A stretch of DNA of 64,000 bases from Flavipsychrobacter sp. (GCA_016786615.1 JAEUVX010000004.1:1-64000), one strand, 5' to 3'. Positions 1 through 9,828 are shown, numbered from the stretch's first letter. Notes: generated by a model from the sequence alone, not told the origin. Made by a program: numbers and translations.

Positions 1-810
1 AAAAGAACCGCTGCTGTTGCTCAGCTGTACACTGAATACATTGGTGGAAGTAAACAAGGCACTGTTATTGAGTGTATAGGGTACTACGAAAGTATCACCC
101 GCACATATCATACTATCCGTGTACAGGTTGTTGATGCCGGAACTTAATTCCACAACCACTGAGTCTATAAAATAATAGGCATATGAACCTGCGGTGGAAA
201 TTTGTGTAGCAGTGGTAGAGCTGATAGGATAGAAGCCCCCTATTACAAGATTGTCGTAGCTGGAGTCCGGCGTAAAAAATGCGGTAACCCTTACCCAGTT
301 TTGTGTATCAGTGATTGCCCCCGCAGCAGCGAAATTAACCTGAGGTGTATTACTCAACAGTGTAGAGCCGGTAACTGTTGCTGGCCCGTTATCATAGAAC
401 CAAACGCCTAAATTATCTGTACCCCATTTTGAAACATTTCCTAATGATACCGACATTGATATCTTGTATGTTAGTCCAATAGTCATTGGAGAAAATGTGG
501 TTGCAACATATTCTCTGAATGTGGAAGTAGTGCCGGCATAAGCAACAAATCCTACATAAGCATTCCCGTCTGCTGCATGTTGCCAGCCAAATGCATTGGT
601 CGGAACATCCGGCCCGCTGGTACCGGGAAAACAGGCATTCAAATAATCAGGAGAAGAATTGTATGCGCGCCAGCTTAGAACATTGTTTACTTGTGCATAT
701 CCGGTCGGGCATGTGGTATATCCCTCAAAACTACCATTCGGTATCAGGTTTTGAGCTACGCCTCTTATTTGCAACAGAAAAACAAGGGCTATAAGGACTA
801 GATTCTTCAT
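1..810 (-). CDS. Secreted Ig-like/T9SS-type protein, N-terminal part (cut by window edge)
   Basis: The reading frame is open from an ATG at 810 to the left edge (270 codons, no stop), so the C-terminal part is missing. The product starts with a signal peptide (MKNLVLIALVFLLQIRGVAQ) and continues with NLIPNGSFEGYTTCP, the opening of a family of secreted Bacteroidota proteins whose first domain resembles a carbohydrate-binding or jelly-roll module (inference). The first 270 residues align throughout with the complete neighbour at 945-4679, including the SMICAGDTF and QLSNSSGSF segments, so the two are tandem paralogues. By analogy it probably continues into Ig-like repeats and a T9SS sorting domain, but neither is visible. 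Function is unknown; an adhesin or surface-matrix role is a guess. Confidence 0.85.
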   Translation of the reverse strand, partial: MKNLVLIALVFLLQIRGVAQNLIPNGSFEGYTTCPTGYAQVNNVLSWRAYNSSPDYLNACFPGTSGPDVPTNAFGWQHAADGNAYVGFVAYAGTTSTFREYVATTFSPMTIGLTYKISMSVSLGNVSKWGTDNLGVWFYDNGPATVTGSTLLSNTPQVNFAAAGAITDTQNWVRVTAFFTPDSSYDNLVIGGFYPISSTTATQISTAGSYAYYFIDSVVVELSSGINNLYTDSMICAGDTFVVPYTLNNSALFTSTNVFSVQLSNSSGSF

Positions 811-891
811 ATATCGCATATTAGGACAGATAGATATAAAAATAACTTTAATTCAGCTACTGAATCGAAGCAATGCATTAAACAGCAATTA

Positions 892-916
892 AAAAAGCGG
901 CAATTAGCCGCTTTTT
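892..916 (-). terminator. Rho-independent terminator after the 945-4679 gene
   Basis: Perfect 10-bp stem AAAAAGCGGC / GCCGCTTTTT with a 5-nt loop. It lies 29 bp beyond the stop of the minus-strand gene and upstream of the next minus-strand gene, so the two paralogues appear to be separately transcribed. Confidence 0.85.
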
Positions 917-944
917 ATTAACCGTATATTAAAGAATTGATAGC

Positions 945-3900
945 CTACTCCTTCGTAATCTTCACCCTCATGTGTTCACCTTGTTCTGTACTCAGCTGCA
1001 GGATGTAATTACCCGGGATGAGGTTATTGGTATTGAGTACTTCTGTTTCTTGGGTTGCAGTTTGGTTGATGACCGTTCTGCCGAGTACATCAATCAGTTG
1101 TATTCTTGTGCCTTTTGATATACCTTCTATTATCAGTTTATCTTTAGTAGGGTTCGGGTAGATGTCCGGAGTAGTATGTTTCCATGTACCTTTGATGCCC
1201 GTCGTTTCAATACTCACTTTAATGCAATTGCTCTTGGCTGTTGCCGGGTTCGGGCAGAGGTAATTACTGGTCATGATGACACAGATATCATCACCGTTAC
1301 TCAGCGTACTTGCCCCCCATATATCGCTGATGGCCCCACCGATATTGGCGCCGTTCCTCGTCCACTGGTATTTAGGCTTCAGCCCGCCGTTTACAGGTGT
1401 AGCCGTAAAATTTATCATCGTACCGCTCGGTACGGTTGTAGTGGGGTTGGCAGTAATACTTACTGCCGGTGCCAGCCAAGGCAGTACCCGCATTTTGATA
1501 ATATTACTGGTGTCTGTAAAAGGATTGGCACATACACCTGTTGCCGTCAGTGTTACATAATACTCATCATTGTCAACAGCTGAAGAGGTAGCATAGTTAG
1601 CACCAGATATGCCTGCGATGACTGTATTGTTTCGATACCAGTTGCGGGTGAATGAACTGCCTGCATTGGCTATATTGGATATGAAAGTAACGGTTGCCCC
1701 CTGACAGATGCTGTCTTTGGGGCTTGGGTACATGGATATGTTGGGAGCAGGATTTACTACAACGGTTACACTATCAGCCCCCGAAGTGCAACCGTTAGCA
1801 GTTGCTTTCACATAATACTTTCCTGCAGCAGATGTATTGATGTTTGGTATTACGGGGTTTTGTAATGATGAAGTATAGCCGGTAGTGCTTGTCCACTGAT
1901 ATGCTGCACCGGTAATATTACTTGCAGTCAGCGAAAGGTTTTGCCCTACGCATACAGGCGTATTAGCTGTGGCTACAGGTGTGGCAGGTATCGGGTTAAC
2001 AATAACTGTAATTGTGTCTTTGCTGCTACAGCCATTCAGTGTGCCGGTAACTATATAATTGCCGGAGGCAGCAAGTGTGGTATTGCTGATGGTAGGGTTT
2101 TGGCTGATATTGGTAAAACTATTCGGGCCGGTCCATGCATAGCTGACACCGGAAGAAGATGTATTGCCATAAAGATTGAGCGTACCCCATTGACAGATAG
2201 GGCTGTTGGACGAGGCACTGAAATTAGCAGGGCCGGGATTGACCAACACAGTAACCGTATCTTTCTTAGTGCAGCCGAAACTGTTTGTAGCAGTAGCAAT
2301 GTAGTCGCCGCTCATGGATACAGTACTGTTTGCAATAAAGCTGTCTTTTGCAGCAGATGAAAAACTGTTAGGCCCAGACCAGTTCCATAATACACCGGTA
2401 CTGCTGTTTGTATTATGCAGCCTGAGGGTATCGCCGGCGCAAAGTGGCGTGTTGGCAGATGAAGTGAAGGCAGCAGGTGGCGGATTGACTGTGACGTTGA
2501 TACTGTCTTTTACAAAACAACCATTCATTGTAAAAAGCACATAGTATTTTCCTGATTGTGCAGTGCCTGCATTATTTATTGTAGTGTTTTGAGATGTTGA
2601 TACAAAGCTGCCCGGGCCTGTCCATGTATATGCCACATTGGATGATGTGCTCGATGCATTCAGCGTAAGATTATCGCCGGCACATACCGGAGCGTTGGTA
2701 GATATTGCCCTGCCGGATGCAAACGGAACAACGGTAACCTGTATCGTATCATAAAAAACACAACCGACATAATTGGCAGTAAACCTGTATTCGCCTGAAT
2801 GCAGTGTGGAAGCGTTTAGTATTATTGTATCCCTTGAAGTTGAGTTGAATCCGTTTGGCCCGCTCCATGTATAGGAGTTTGCAGCGCCTGTACCTGTAGC
2901 ATTTAGTTTGATGGTGTCGTTAGTGCATATCGGCGAATTGGATTGTGCATTGATGCCGCCGTTTGTAGTAACTACGGCTAAGGTGACGGTATCTTCATTA
3001 CTGCATCCTGCAAGTGTAGCTTTTACAACATACGCACCGGCTGAACTAAGTACCACATTATTTACCGAAGGGTTTTGCGCAGTAGATGAAAAACTATTCG
3101 GGCCGGTCCACAGCCATGTAACCAGCGGTGTGGTTGTAGTAGCTGATAATAGCGCGTTATTGCCTTCGCAGACAGGTGTGGTGACTGTTGCCACCGGTTT
3201 AGATGGTGTTTGTGATATGGTAAGATTTACAGTGTCGAGTGTTGTGCAGCCATTGAGTAATGCAGTGACAATATAGCTACCGGTGTTTATCGGTTGCAGG
3301 TTGTTTACTATTTGCGTTGCAGTACTTGCAGAAAAGCCATTCGGGCCAGCCCAATTGTATGATGTTCCGGACTGGAGGCTTGATGCATTAAGTGTGAACG
3401 ATTTTCCGGAGCAAATAGTGGTGTCATTATTAACGGTTAATGGATAGGCTGATTGTGTAACTGATACATTGACCGTGTCTTTTGACTGACAACCGAATGA
3501 CCGTGCCGTAACAATGTATGAGCCTGCGGCATTCAATAGTGTTACAGGTATTGTTGGGTTCTGGGTATATGACAAGAAATTGTTTGGTCCTGTCCATTTA
3601 TAAGTAACGCCGCTTGTAGTGCTTGATGCGGTAAGGTTAAGCGGTTTGCCGGAGCATACGGGGCTGTTGCTGTTTGCTACCGGTGCATTGGGCCTGCTGG
3701 TGCCTACTGAAATGTTCTGGAATGTAATGTTAGAGCTATCTGTCCAATTAGTAGAACGGATACGGATTTTGTAATTGCTGCCGGGAGTAACACTTGTGGG
3801 GATAACACAAGGGATATTGCCACCAACTGTAGTAGTAACAGACCCGATAGTCGTTACACCACTTGTGAAACTGCCGGAGACATTTGATAACTGAACAATA

Positions 3901-4679
3901 AACTGGTTACCGGTAAAAAAAGGCGTGAGGCTTGTGTTTACCGAATAGGGAACAGAAAAAGTATCGCCTGCACAAATAAGGCTGTCTGTAAAAAGATTAT
4001 TGATGGCTAATGCAGGTTTTACAACAACAGAATCTATATAATAATATCCATAAGGGCCCATTGTACCTGTGCCAAAACCAGTTGATACCTGATTGGTAGT
4101 AGTGGTGCTTCCAAACCCGCCAATTACAATATTATCGTAGGCAGAATCTGCAAGAAAAGTAGCAGTTAGCCTAACCCAGTTTGTAGTGTCTGTTACACGT
4201 GTTAAATACAGTATTTGCGGAGTAATGGTTAAGGCTGTATTAAAGCTCGTAATAGTAGTTGTAGCGCCATTGTCGTAAAACCATACACCGAGATCGTCTG
4301 TAGAGTATCCACTCTTATTTGGTAAAGATACAGACATAGATACCTCGTATCGAATTCCGATTGTCATGGGGCTGATACTGCGAGCGAGGTATTCCTTATA
4401 ATTGTTTGTGTAATATGTAATGAGGCCACCATAAGCTACACCATCTGCAGCGACCTGATATCCTGCTGCATTTGTCGGAGTACCTACAGTTGCATTTGTG
4501 CAATTGTAATAGTCGGAACTGCCACCATGATACATACGCCATCCTGTGCAGTTGGATATTTGGGAGAAAGTTGAAGGGCATGTTGAAAATGTTTCAAAAC
4601 TTCCATTTGGTACAAGGTTTTGAGCCATGCCTCTCATAGGCAATAGAAAAATCAGGGCTATCAGGATCAGATTCTTCAT
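945..4679 (-). CDS. Large secreted protein with about eight Ig-like modules and T9SS sorting domain
   Basis: 1244 residues. It has a signal peptide (MKNLILIALIFLLPMRGMAQ), an N-terminal NLVPNGSFETFSTCP domain of about 200 residues, and a linker with the ICAGDTFSVPYSVN segment. Eight or nine modules of about 80 residues follow, each beginning like SNSPVCSGKPLNLTAS, containing a Y-x-W-T/S-G-P-N core and ending like GSYIVTATLNGCSSKDTVTV. They resemble the Ig-like or SprB-type modules of gliding Bacteroidota adhesins. The C-terminus (YPNPTKDKLIIEG ... LGRTVINQ ... GNYILQLS) is a type A T9SS sorting domain, so the protein should cross the outer membrane by the Por system and be attached or released. 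The paired cysteines in each module could form disulfides. It is a tandem paralogue of the gene at 1-810. The adhesin role is inferred. Confidence 0.9.
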   Translation of the reverse strand: MKNLILIALIFLLPMRGMAQNLVPNGSFETFSTCPSTFSQISNCTGWRMYHGGSSDYYNCTNATVGTPTNAAGYQVAADGVAYGGLITYYTNNYKEYLARSISPMTIGIRYEVSMSVSLPNKSGYSTDDLGVWFYDNGATTTITSFNTALTITPQILYLTRVTDTTNWVRLTATFLADSAYDNIVIGGFGSTTTTNQVSTGFGTGTMGPYGYYYIDSVVVKPALAINNLFTDSLICAGDTFSVPYSVNTSLTPFFTGNQFIVQLSNVSGSFTSGVTTIGSVTTTVGGNIPCVIPTSVTPGSNYKIRIRSTNWTDSSNITFQNISVGTSRPNAPVANSNSPVCSGKPLNLTASSTTSGVTYKWTGPNNFLSYTQNPTIPVTLLNAAGSYIVTARSFGCQSKDTVNVSVTQSAYPLTVNNDTTICSGKSFTLNASSLQSGTSYNWAGPNGFSASTATQIVNNLQPINTGSYIVTALLNGCTTLDTVNLTISQTPSKPVATVTTPVCEGNNALLSATTTTPLVTWLWTGPNSFSSTAQNPSVNNVVLSSAGAYVVKATLAGCSNEDTVTLAVVTTNGGINAQSNSPICTNDTIKLNATGTGAANSYTWSGPNGFNSTSRDTIILNASTLHSGEYRFTANYVGCVFYDTIQVTVVPFASGRAISTNAPVCAGDNLTLNASSTSSNVAYTWTGPGSFVSTSQNTTINNAGTAQSGKYYVLFTMNGCFVKDSINVTVNPPPAAFTSSANTPLCAGDTLRLHNTNSSTGVLWNWSGPNSFSSAAKDSFIANSTVSMSGDYIATATNSFGCTKKDTVTVLVNPGPANFSASSNSPICQWGTLNLYGNTSSSGVSYAWTGPNSFTNISQNPTISNTTLAASGNYIVTGTLNGCSSKDTITVIVNPIPATPVATANTPVCVGQNLSLTASNITGAAYQWTSTTGYTSSLQNPVIPNINTSAAGKYYVKATANGCTSGADSVTVVVNPAPNISMYPSPKDSICQGATVTFISNIANAGSSFTRNWYRNNTVIAGISGANYATSSAVDNDEYYVTLTATGVCANPFTDTSNIIKMRVLPWLAPAVSITANPTTTVPSGTMINFTATPVNGGLKPKYQWTRNGANIGGAISDIWGASTLSNGDDICVIMTSNYLCPNPATAKSNCIKVSIETTGIKGTWKHTTPDIYPNPTKDKLIIEGISKGTRIQLIDVLGRTVINQTATQETEVLNTNNLIPGNYILQLSTEQGEHMRVKITKE

Positions 4680-4863
4680 AATGGATTTTATAAGTGGAAA
4701 TGAAAGTTAAGTACTAATCTTCAAAGCATAAAAATCTTAATGGGTTTTTAATCTAATGTGAAGAGGCGGAAACGGGCAGAATCTTTTTTGCAAACCTGTA
4801 CAGAAAATATTAATTTTTCATTTCTTTAGTTATATTTACGCTAATAAGCAGCCGAAAACTGAT

Positions 4864-5628
4864 ATGAATAAAAAGACTTTACCATTATTACTGCTGGCCG
4901 TTTTCTTTACAATAGTATATACATCTTGTAAAAAAGCCGATGAAATACCTGTTGTAAAAGAACATCAGGCCTATTTTCCTTTGGAAATTGGTAAGTATGT
5001 GATTTATAACGTTGACAGTACCATCTGGGATGATACCAATTGCGTAAAAGTGGTTCGTCGCCACCAGATGATGTACACGGTTGCCGATACATTCACAGAT
5101 GCAATGGGCCGCCCGTCATACAGAATCGATGTACGCATCCGCAAAAAAGCGGAAGACGTATGGCAGACACATAATGTAATATATGCTACCAATACAGGGC
5201 AGGAACTGGAAATGTCTCATTCTACCCTGAAGTTTATAAAAATGATATATCCGATAGAGGAAAACCGTACATGGCTGGGTAATGCTTATGTAGATGTGGA
5301 CGATACGGATATCGCATACTTCAGAGACTGGACTTACCGTTATGTAAACGTGGGATTGCCATTTGATAACGGACAGGTGAAATACAACAAAACTGTAACT
5401 GTATTGCAGATTGACGAAAAAATAAACGACCCGGAAATACAACCACGTACAGATGCTGTACGTACGTTTAGCAAAGAAGTATTCGGTGAGGGTATCGGTA
5501 TGGTTTATCGCGAATACTATCGCTGGACATATGACGCATCTGCATTAAATAACAATGATGTAAACAACCCTGATACCAAATGCTTCAAAGGCGATGGCGT
5601 TGTGATGCGTGCTGTTGACCATAATTAA
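4864..5628 (+). CDS. Predicted lipoprotein of unknown function
   Basis: 254 residues. The N-terminus is a lipoprotein signal peptide with the cysteine at residue 21 (FTIVYTSC), followed by charged residues (KKADEIP). The mature part begins with a segment (HQAYFPLEIGKYVIYNVDST) seen in many Bacteroidota lipoproteins that lie beside T9SS proteases. I do not recognise a catalytic motif. It is divergent from the Ig-like protein gene and lies 13 bp upstream of the subtilisin gene, so the two are probably cotranscribed. Localisation to the inner leaflet of the outer membrane is inferred from the signal peptide only. Confidence 0.85.
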   Translation: MNKKTLPLLLLAVFFTIVYTSCKKADEIPVVKEHQAYFPLEIGKYVIYNVDSTIWDDTNCVKVVRRHQMMYTVADTFTDAMGRPSYRIDVRIRKKAEDVWQTHNVIYATNTGQELEMSHSTLKFIKMIYPIEENRTWLGNAYVDVDDTDIAYFRDWTYRYVNVGLPFDNGQVKYNKTVTVLQIDEKINDPEIQPRTDAVRTFSKEVFGEGIGMVYREYYRWTYDASALNNNDVNNPDTKCFKGDGVVMRAVDHN

Positions 5629-5641
5629 TTATTGCTTTTTT

Positions 5642-7297
5642 ATGTTGGGGCTGAGGCGTGTTTTGTGTGCAGGTTTGTGTTTTGCAGTTACGTCTGTAAG
5701 TGCATTACCTCCGCAATATGCATTTCGTATCAGCCTGAAAGACAAGCAAGGTTCTCCATCAGTCAGTAATCCTTTAAGTTTTCTGTCGCAACGCGCTATA
5801 GACAGGCGCAATGCACAAGGTATTGCTATAGACACTACAGATGTGCCTGTATCGCCTGTTTACATTAATGACATACTGAGCGTTACCGGAGGCAAACTGC
5901 ATCTTACATCCAAGTGGCAAAACTATGTAGTGATATTGCTGACCGATAGCTCTGCCATGCCCACAATACGCACCAAGCCATATACTACCGATGTGCAGTA
6001 TGTAGGGTATTTCCCGGACGGACTATACAAATCAGGAGGTGGTAATATAGAGGGTGATGCACTGGCAAAAGGCACCGGTTCAGCATCGTACTACGGAGGT
6101 ACTTATGAGCAAACAAGGCTGGTGAACGGTGACTACCTGCACGACAGGGGCTATAAAGGAAAGGGCAAGCTGATAGCAGTATTTGATGAAGGCTTTGCCG
6201 GTGTAGATACCGGGCCTGCTTTTGATAGTATGATGAAGAGTGGCAGGCTGGTTGATAAATACAATTTTGTAACTGCTACCAATAATGTATTTAATGCCTA
6301 CAATCATGGTACGGGCTGCTTATCTACAATGGCGGGCAACCTGCCCGGTACGTATGTAGGTAGCGCACCCGAAGCACAGTATGCATTGTATGTATCGGAA
6401 TACCGGATGGGCGATATGCCCGTAGAGCTGGACCAGATGGTAGCAGCAACAGAGCGTGCGGATAGTGTTGGTGCGGATATCATCAGCTCGTCGGTAGCAT
6501 ATAATACATTCATCCCTCCTTTTACATCGCTTACCTATGCAGATATAGATGGCAAAACAACGGTTGCGGCAAAAGGTGCCAACATTGCTACCGCCAAAGG
6601 GATGCTGTTTGTAATAACTGCCGGTAATGAAGGCGGCAATACATGGAATTATATACTGACACCCGGAGATGCGGACAGTGCCATCACCGTAGGGTCGGTA
6701 AACAATAGTAAAGTACCTGCAAGCAATAGTGGTTTCGGGCCCAACTCATCGGGCAGAACAAAACCTGATGTATGTATGCAGGGGCAGAATGCTACTATCA
6801 TGTATAGCGGCCCGTTGCCAACACTAAGCCCCGGTACATCGTTTGCCACACCGCAACTGGCAGGCTGGGCAGCATGCCTGTGGCAGGCAACGACGAATGG
6901 CACACCATCGAGAATGCGCCAGGCGATTATAAAGAGCGCACACATGTATAATACCCCCGGCAACCAGATAGGTTATGGCGTGCCCGACTTCGGGCTGGCA
7001 CATAGCTTGTTGGGTATTAAGGACACGCCTAAAACTGTGGATGCAGATAATTGGCTGACAGCAAGCCCTAATCCTGTAAAGGATGAAGTAACAGTGTGGG
7101 TATATATGCAGCAGGCAGGTAAGGTATCGCTGGTGGTGAATGATGCAGCAGGTAAGCAACTATACGAAAAGGAATACACATTGCCGACAGGCAAGCATCA
7201 ATTATTTGTACCTGTTAGCGGTATGCCGGGCGGTGTATATATGCTGAATGCACGTACGGAGAGCAAGCAGAAAAGCATCAAACTGCAGAAGCATTAA
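5642..7297 (+). CDS. S8 (subtilisin-like) serine peptidase with T9SS sorting domain
   Basis: 551 residues from the ATG at 5642. An in-frame start at 5609 would overlap the upstream gene and spoil the signal peptide, which here is MLGLRRVLCAGLCFAVTSVS. The subtilisin catalytic triad is visible: Asp182 in AVFDEGF, His222 in NHGTGCLS and Ser400 in PGTSFATPQLAGW. The oxyanion region reads ITAGNEGG. The last 80 residues (SPNPVKDEVTVWV ... GKQLYEKEY ... GGVYMLNA) form a T9SS sorting domain. It is probably a secreted or cell-surface endopeptidase, and the segment between signal and catalytic domain may be an inhibitory propeptide. The 3' end overlaps the convergent methyltransferase gene by four bases. 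Confidence 0.95.
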   Translation: MLGLRRVLCAGLCFAVTSVSALPPQYAFRISLKDKQGSPSVSNPLSFLSQRAIDRRNAQGIAIDTTDVPVSPVYINDILSVTGGKLHLTSKWQNYVVILLTDSSAMPTIRTKPYTTDVQYVGYFPDGLYKSGGGNIEGDALAKGTGSASYYGGTYEQTRLVNGDYLHDRGYKGKGKLIAVFDEGFAGVDTGPAFDSMMKSGRLVDKYNFVTATNNVFNAYNHGTGCLSTMAGNLPGTYVGSAPEAQYALYVSEYRMGDMPVELDQMVAATERADSVGADIISSSVAYNTFIPPFTSLTYADIDGKTTVAAKGANIATAKGMLFVITAGNEGGNTWNYILTPGDADSAITVGSVNNSKVPASNSGFGPNSSGRTKPDVCMQGQNATIMYSGPLPTLSPGTSFATPQLAGWAACLWQATTNGTPSRMRQAIIKSAHMYNTPGNQIGYGVPDFGLAHSLLGIKDTPKTVDADNWLTASPNPVKDEVTVWVYMQQAGKVSLVVNDAAGKQLYEKEYTLPTGKHQLFVPVSGMPGGVYMLNARTESKQKSIKLQKH

Positions 7298-8469
7298 CCT
7301 TTCTTTTTCAGCACAGCCACAAACATACTATCTGCATGTACAGCAGCACCGTTAATCAGCTGCATCGATATCAATTCAATATTCGAAGACTGTTGCAGTA
7401 TGTGCGTTACCACATCTTCATTCTCTTCTCTGAAAACAGAACAGGTAATATAAATAATGGTACCGCCGGCTTTCAGGCGGCTGACAGCATTTGCAGCTAT
7501 TGATTTTTGAACACCTGTTATTTGCCTGAGGGTATCTTCCCTGAAGAAATATAACTGCTCCGGAGTGCGTGCCCATGTGCCTGAACCTGTGCAGGGTACA
7601 TCGCAAATAATATCGTCAAACGTGGCTGTGCCTAATTGCAACTGTACGTCTTTTTCATTGGCAATATCTGCTTTTACAGTAGCAGGCAGTGGCAGCCCGT
7701 AGCGTTTGAAACGTTGTATCAGGTTATGCAGTATGCTTTCGCGGGTGTCTGATACGGTTAGTTTTATTGCAGGCTGTTTATCTGTCAGCAGCAGCGATTT
7801 GCCACCGGCACCGCTGCAGCAGTCCCACCAGTGTTGTTTGGGCAGCGGGTGAAAGAAACTGCCCGTTTGCTGAGAGGATGCATCCTGCACCACATAGTCT
7901 GCTTCCGGTAGTAGTTCGTCAATTTTGCTGCCATTAGGTAGTGCTATGCAATCAGCGGTTATCTCTTTGTACGATATGCTATGGCTTAGCAGTATGCCTG
8001 ACAGTTTTTCTTTGTTGCGGCGGATGCGTATAAACATATCGGGCTGCGATAACATTGTTTGCAACCATTGCTGCATATCAATGCCATCTGAAAGTTTTGT
8101 ATCGAATCCCCATAAGCTTTGCAGGCTGAAGGCATTGCCCGATGCAAAATGAAGATTCAGTACTTCCTGCTTTTGCGCGTAAGATAAGCCATCGTTCAGC
8201 TTCAGCGCATCGGGCAGTAGCGGATTGATTACTTTCTGATTGGATGCACAGAGGAACAGGGCTGCGTGTATGCGGTCTTCGAAAGAGAGTGCGGGGTTCA
8301 GGCCGCGTTCTGCCCTGTACCAGCAATAGGCCATTTCGCTTAGTATTTTACGATCGCGGCTGCCCAGCTTAGGGTATTGTTTGTAATAGTTTTTAAGAAA
8401 ATGTGTAAGCGGCAGGCTGCCATCGTAGTGGCTGAGAATAGCGGCAATATGTTGGTATATGTATCGCAA
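7294..8469 (-). CDS. rsmB: RsmB/NOP-family RNA (cytosine-C5) methyltransferase
   Basis: 391 residues if it starts at the TTG at 8469 (MRYIYQHIAAIL). The open frame reaches back to a TTG at 8523, but that start lies inside the terminator hairpin of the upstream gene, and the extra 18 residues do not look like the family. Family features are an N-terminal NusB-like helical region with KLGSRDRK, the SAM-binding motif (CCSGAGGKSLLL), DVPCTGSGTWARTPE containing the Asp-Pro-Cys motif IV, and the catalytic Cys in ITCSVFREENEDV (motif VI). It methylates a cytosine in 16S rRNA or a similar RNA substrate using SAM. Converges on the protease gene with a four-base overlap. No ATG is available near the 5' end. 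Confidence 0.9.
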   Translation of the reverse strand: MRYIYQHIAAILSHYDGSLPLTHFLKNYYKQYPKLGSRDRKILSEMAYCWYRAERGLNPALSFEDRIHAALFLCASNQKVINPLLPDALKLNDGLSYAQKQEVLNLHFASGNAFSLQSLWGFDTKLSDGIDMQQWLQTMLSQPDMFIRIRRNKEKLSGILLSHSISYKEITADCIALPNGSKIDELLPEADYVVQDASSQQTGSFFHPLPKQHWWDCCSGAGGKSLLLTDKQPAIKLTVSDTRESILHNLIQRFKRYGLPLPATVKADIANEKDVQLQLGTATFDDIICDVPCTGSGTWARTPEQLYFFREDTLRQITGVQKSIAANAVSRLKAGGTIIYITCSVFREENEDVVTHILQQSSNIELISMQLINGAAVHADSMFVAVLKKKG

Positions 8470-8491
8470 AGCGGGAGTCAAAAATAATAAG

Positions 8492-8519
8492 AAAACCGTC
8501 AGTATGTACTGACGGTTTT
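8492..8519 (-). terminator. Rho-independent terminator after the 8545-9828 gene
   Basis: Stem AAAACCGTCAGTA / TACTGACGGTTTT around a 2-nt tip, with an A-run on one side and a T-run on the other. It lies 25 bp past the stop of the YD-like protein gene and just upstream of the chosen rsmB start. Confidence 0.85.
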
Positions 8520-8544
8520 GCAATAGTATTGTTATCCGATATTA

Positions 8545-9828
8545 TTATTCTATAACAAGCTTTCTGGAAGCTATGTGTGTATGTTCATTGCGAAGGTTCA
8601 GTATATAATTACCTGCAGGTAGTTGCGTGCTGAGTATTACAGTATTGGCGGCAGGGATTGATTTACTGTAAACATTGCGCCCCTGCATGTCTGCAATGAC
8701 GATGGTATTAAAACTTGCAGTGCCGGTATTGATATTGATAGTTCCTTTTGAAGGATTAGGCGAAATGGTGATTGCATCGGTGGTATTGATTGCAGCAACT
8801 GTAACAGCGCCGTAAGTTTCGAAATAGAAATAGTTTTCTGTCATGGGTAATATATCATAATCTCCTGCACCTTGATACCTGTAAGCTTTCATGGCAGTTA
8901 ATAATCCGCCCGGTGCATCATAGTATCTTATTTTTCGGTTGAAGGTATCTAATTGTTGTCCTCGCTGAAATATCACGGTATCAGTCAGCTTGTTGTTGCT
9001 GAAGATAATGCTCTTTCTTTCTGTAGGTGTCCATACAGATAAATTGGTATCCCATGAATAAGTGGCGTGGCTATTGAAGAAAGTATCTGTACCGCGATAG
9101 CCAAAGCTATCGAGCTGGACATTTAAAAATATTCCCAATACCTCGTAAGTGCTGAGCCTGCGCACTAAACGGTTTCTGGAATCGAAGGTTTTACGGATGA
9201 TGGATTTATGTGCCCATGCTATGCTGTCGTAAAAGTAGATATTACAAAGTGTGTCATTACCATTTGCATCGTAGCTGTATGTTTTTTTCTGAACAGGTAA
9301 TGCGTTGTTAACACTATAATTGCTATCCATGGTTAACAGACGGGCGGTATTGTATGCAAGTGTGCGCACAGTATGGCCATGCGGAACACCGTTGCTTGAG
9401 TCTCTGTCGTCTATCGATATCATTTTTCCGAACGTGTTGTATGTAAAACGGCAATGCTTTCTGTAGCCACCTATGTATGTATAAGCAAATTGATCTGCAA
9501 GATTGCTGCTATTGTATTTATACGTTTTGTTGGAGGCACGTATGAGTCCCATTCCCGGAAACAGTTCGTGATGGACGGTAGAATCGCAGAATATGTTTTG
9601 TTCTTCAATATCGCCGCTCATAAACAGATCGTAATAACTTCTTTCATCTGTGTGTACAGAACCGCGACTATCCCCGGTATAGTAGTGACGATTGCTATCT
9701 ACCATTACCGTATTGGAATAATTTGAAGATGCGATGATGCGTTTTTTTGTGGCTGTTGTCTTGTATACAGGCTGTGCATATACTGATGCACATAATAATA
9801 ACAATGCGATAGATAAAAATAATTTCAT
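8545..9828 (-). CDS. Secreted YD-repeat-like protein with T9SS sorting domain (paralogue 1 of 3)
   Basis: 427 residues from the ATG at 9828 (MKLFLSIALLLLCASVYAQP, a clear signal peptide). An upstream in-frame start at 9864 would only add residues before it. After cleavage comes the family signature KTTATKKRIIASSNYSN. The middle carries degenerate tyrosine-rich strands such as YSYDANGNDT, KTFDSRNRLVRR and FGYRGTDTF, reminiscent of YD/RHS repeats but without an RHS core or toxin domain. The C-terminus (SPNPSKGTININTG ... GNYILNLR) is a T9SS sorting domain. It is a paralogue of the next two genes upstream. It appears monocistronic with its own terminator. Function is unknown; extracellular binding is plausible from the repeat type. 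Confidence 0.85.
   Translation of the reverse strand: MKLFLSIALLLLCASVYAQPVYKTTATKKRIIASSNYSNTVMVDSNRHYYTGDSRGSVHTDERSYYDLFMSGDIEEQNIFCDSTVHHELFPGMGLIRASNKTYKYNSSNLADQFAYTYIGGYRKHCRFTYNTFGKMISIDDRDSSNGVPHGHTVRTLAYNTARLLTMDSNYSVNNALPVQKKTYSYDANGNDTLCNIYFYDSIAWAHKSIIRKTFDSRNRLVRRLSTYEVLGIFLNVQLDSFGYRGTDTFFNSHATYSWDTNLSVWTPTERKSIIFSNNKLTDTVIFQRGQQLDTFNRKIRYYDAPGGLLTAMKAYRYQGAGDYDILPMTENYFYFETYGAVTVAAINTTDAITISPNPSKGTININTGTASFNTIVIADMQGRNVYSKSIPAANTVILSTQLPAGNYILNLRNEHTHIASRKLVIE

Noticed and set aside
1176-3276. Several long plus-strand open frames inside the Ig-like protein gene
   Set aside because: They are antisense shadows of a repetitive Thr/Ser/Asn-rich gene; the minus-strand frame has a signal peptide, repeats and a sorting domain, and the shadows have none.
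1900-3700. Regularly spaced repeats that could suggest a CRISPR array
   Set aside because: The units are about 240 bp, diverged and in frame, encoding Ig-like modules; there are no short identical repeats with unique spacers and no cas genes.
5609-5641. Earlier start for the subtilisin gene
   Set aside because: It overlaps the lipoprotein gene and places polar residues before the signal peptide; the ATG at 5642 fits better.
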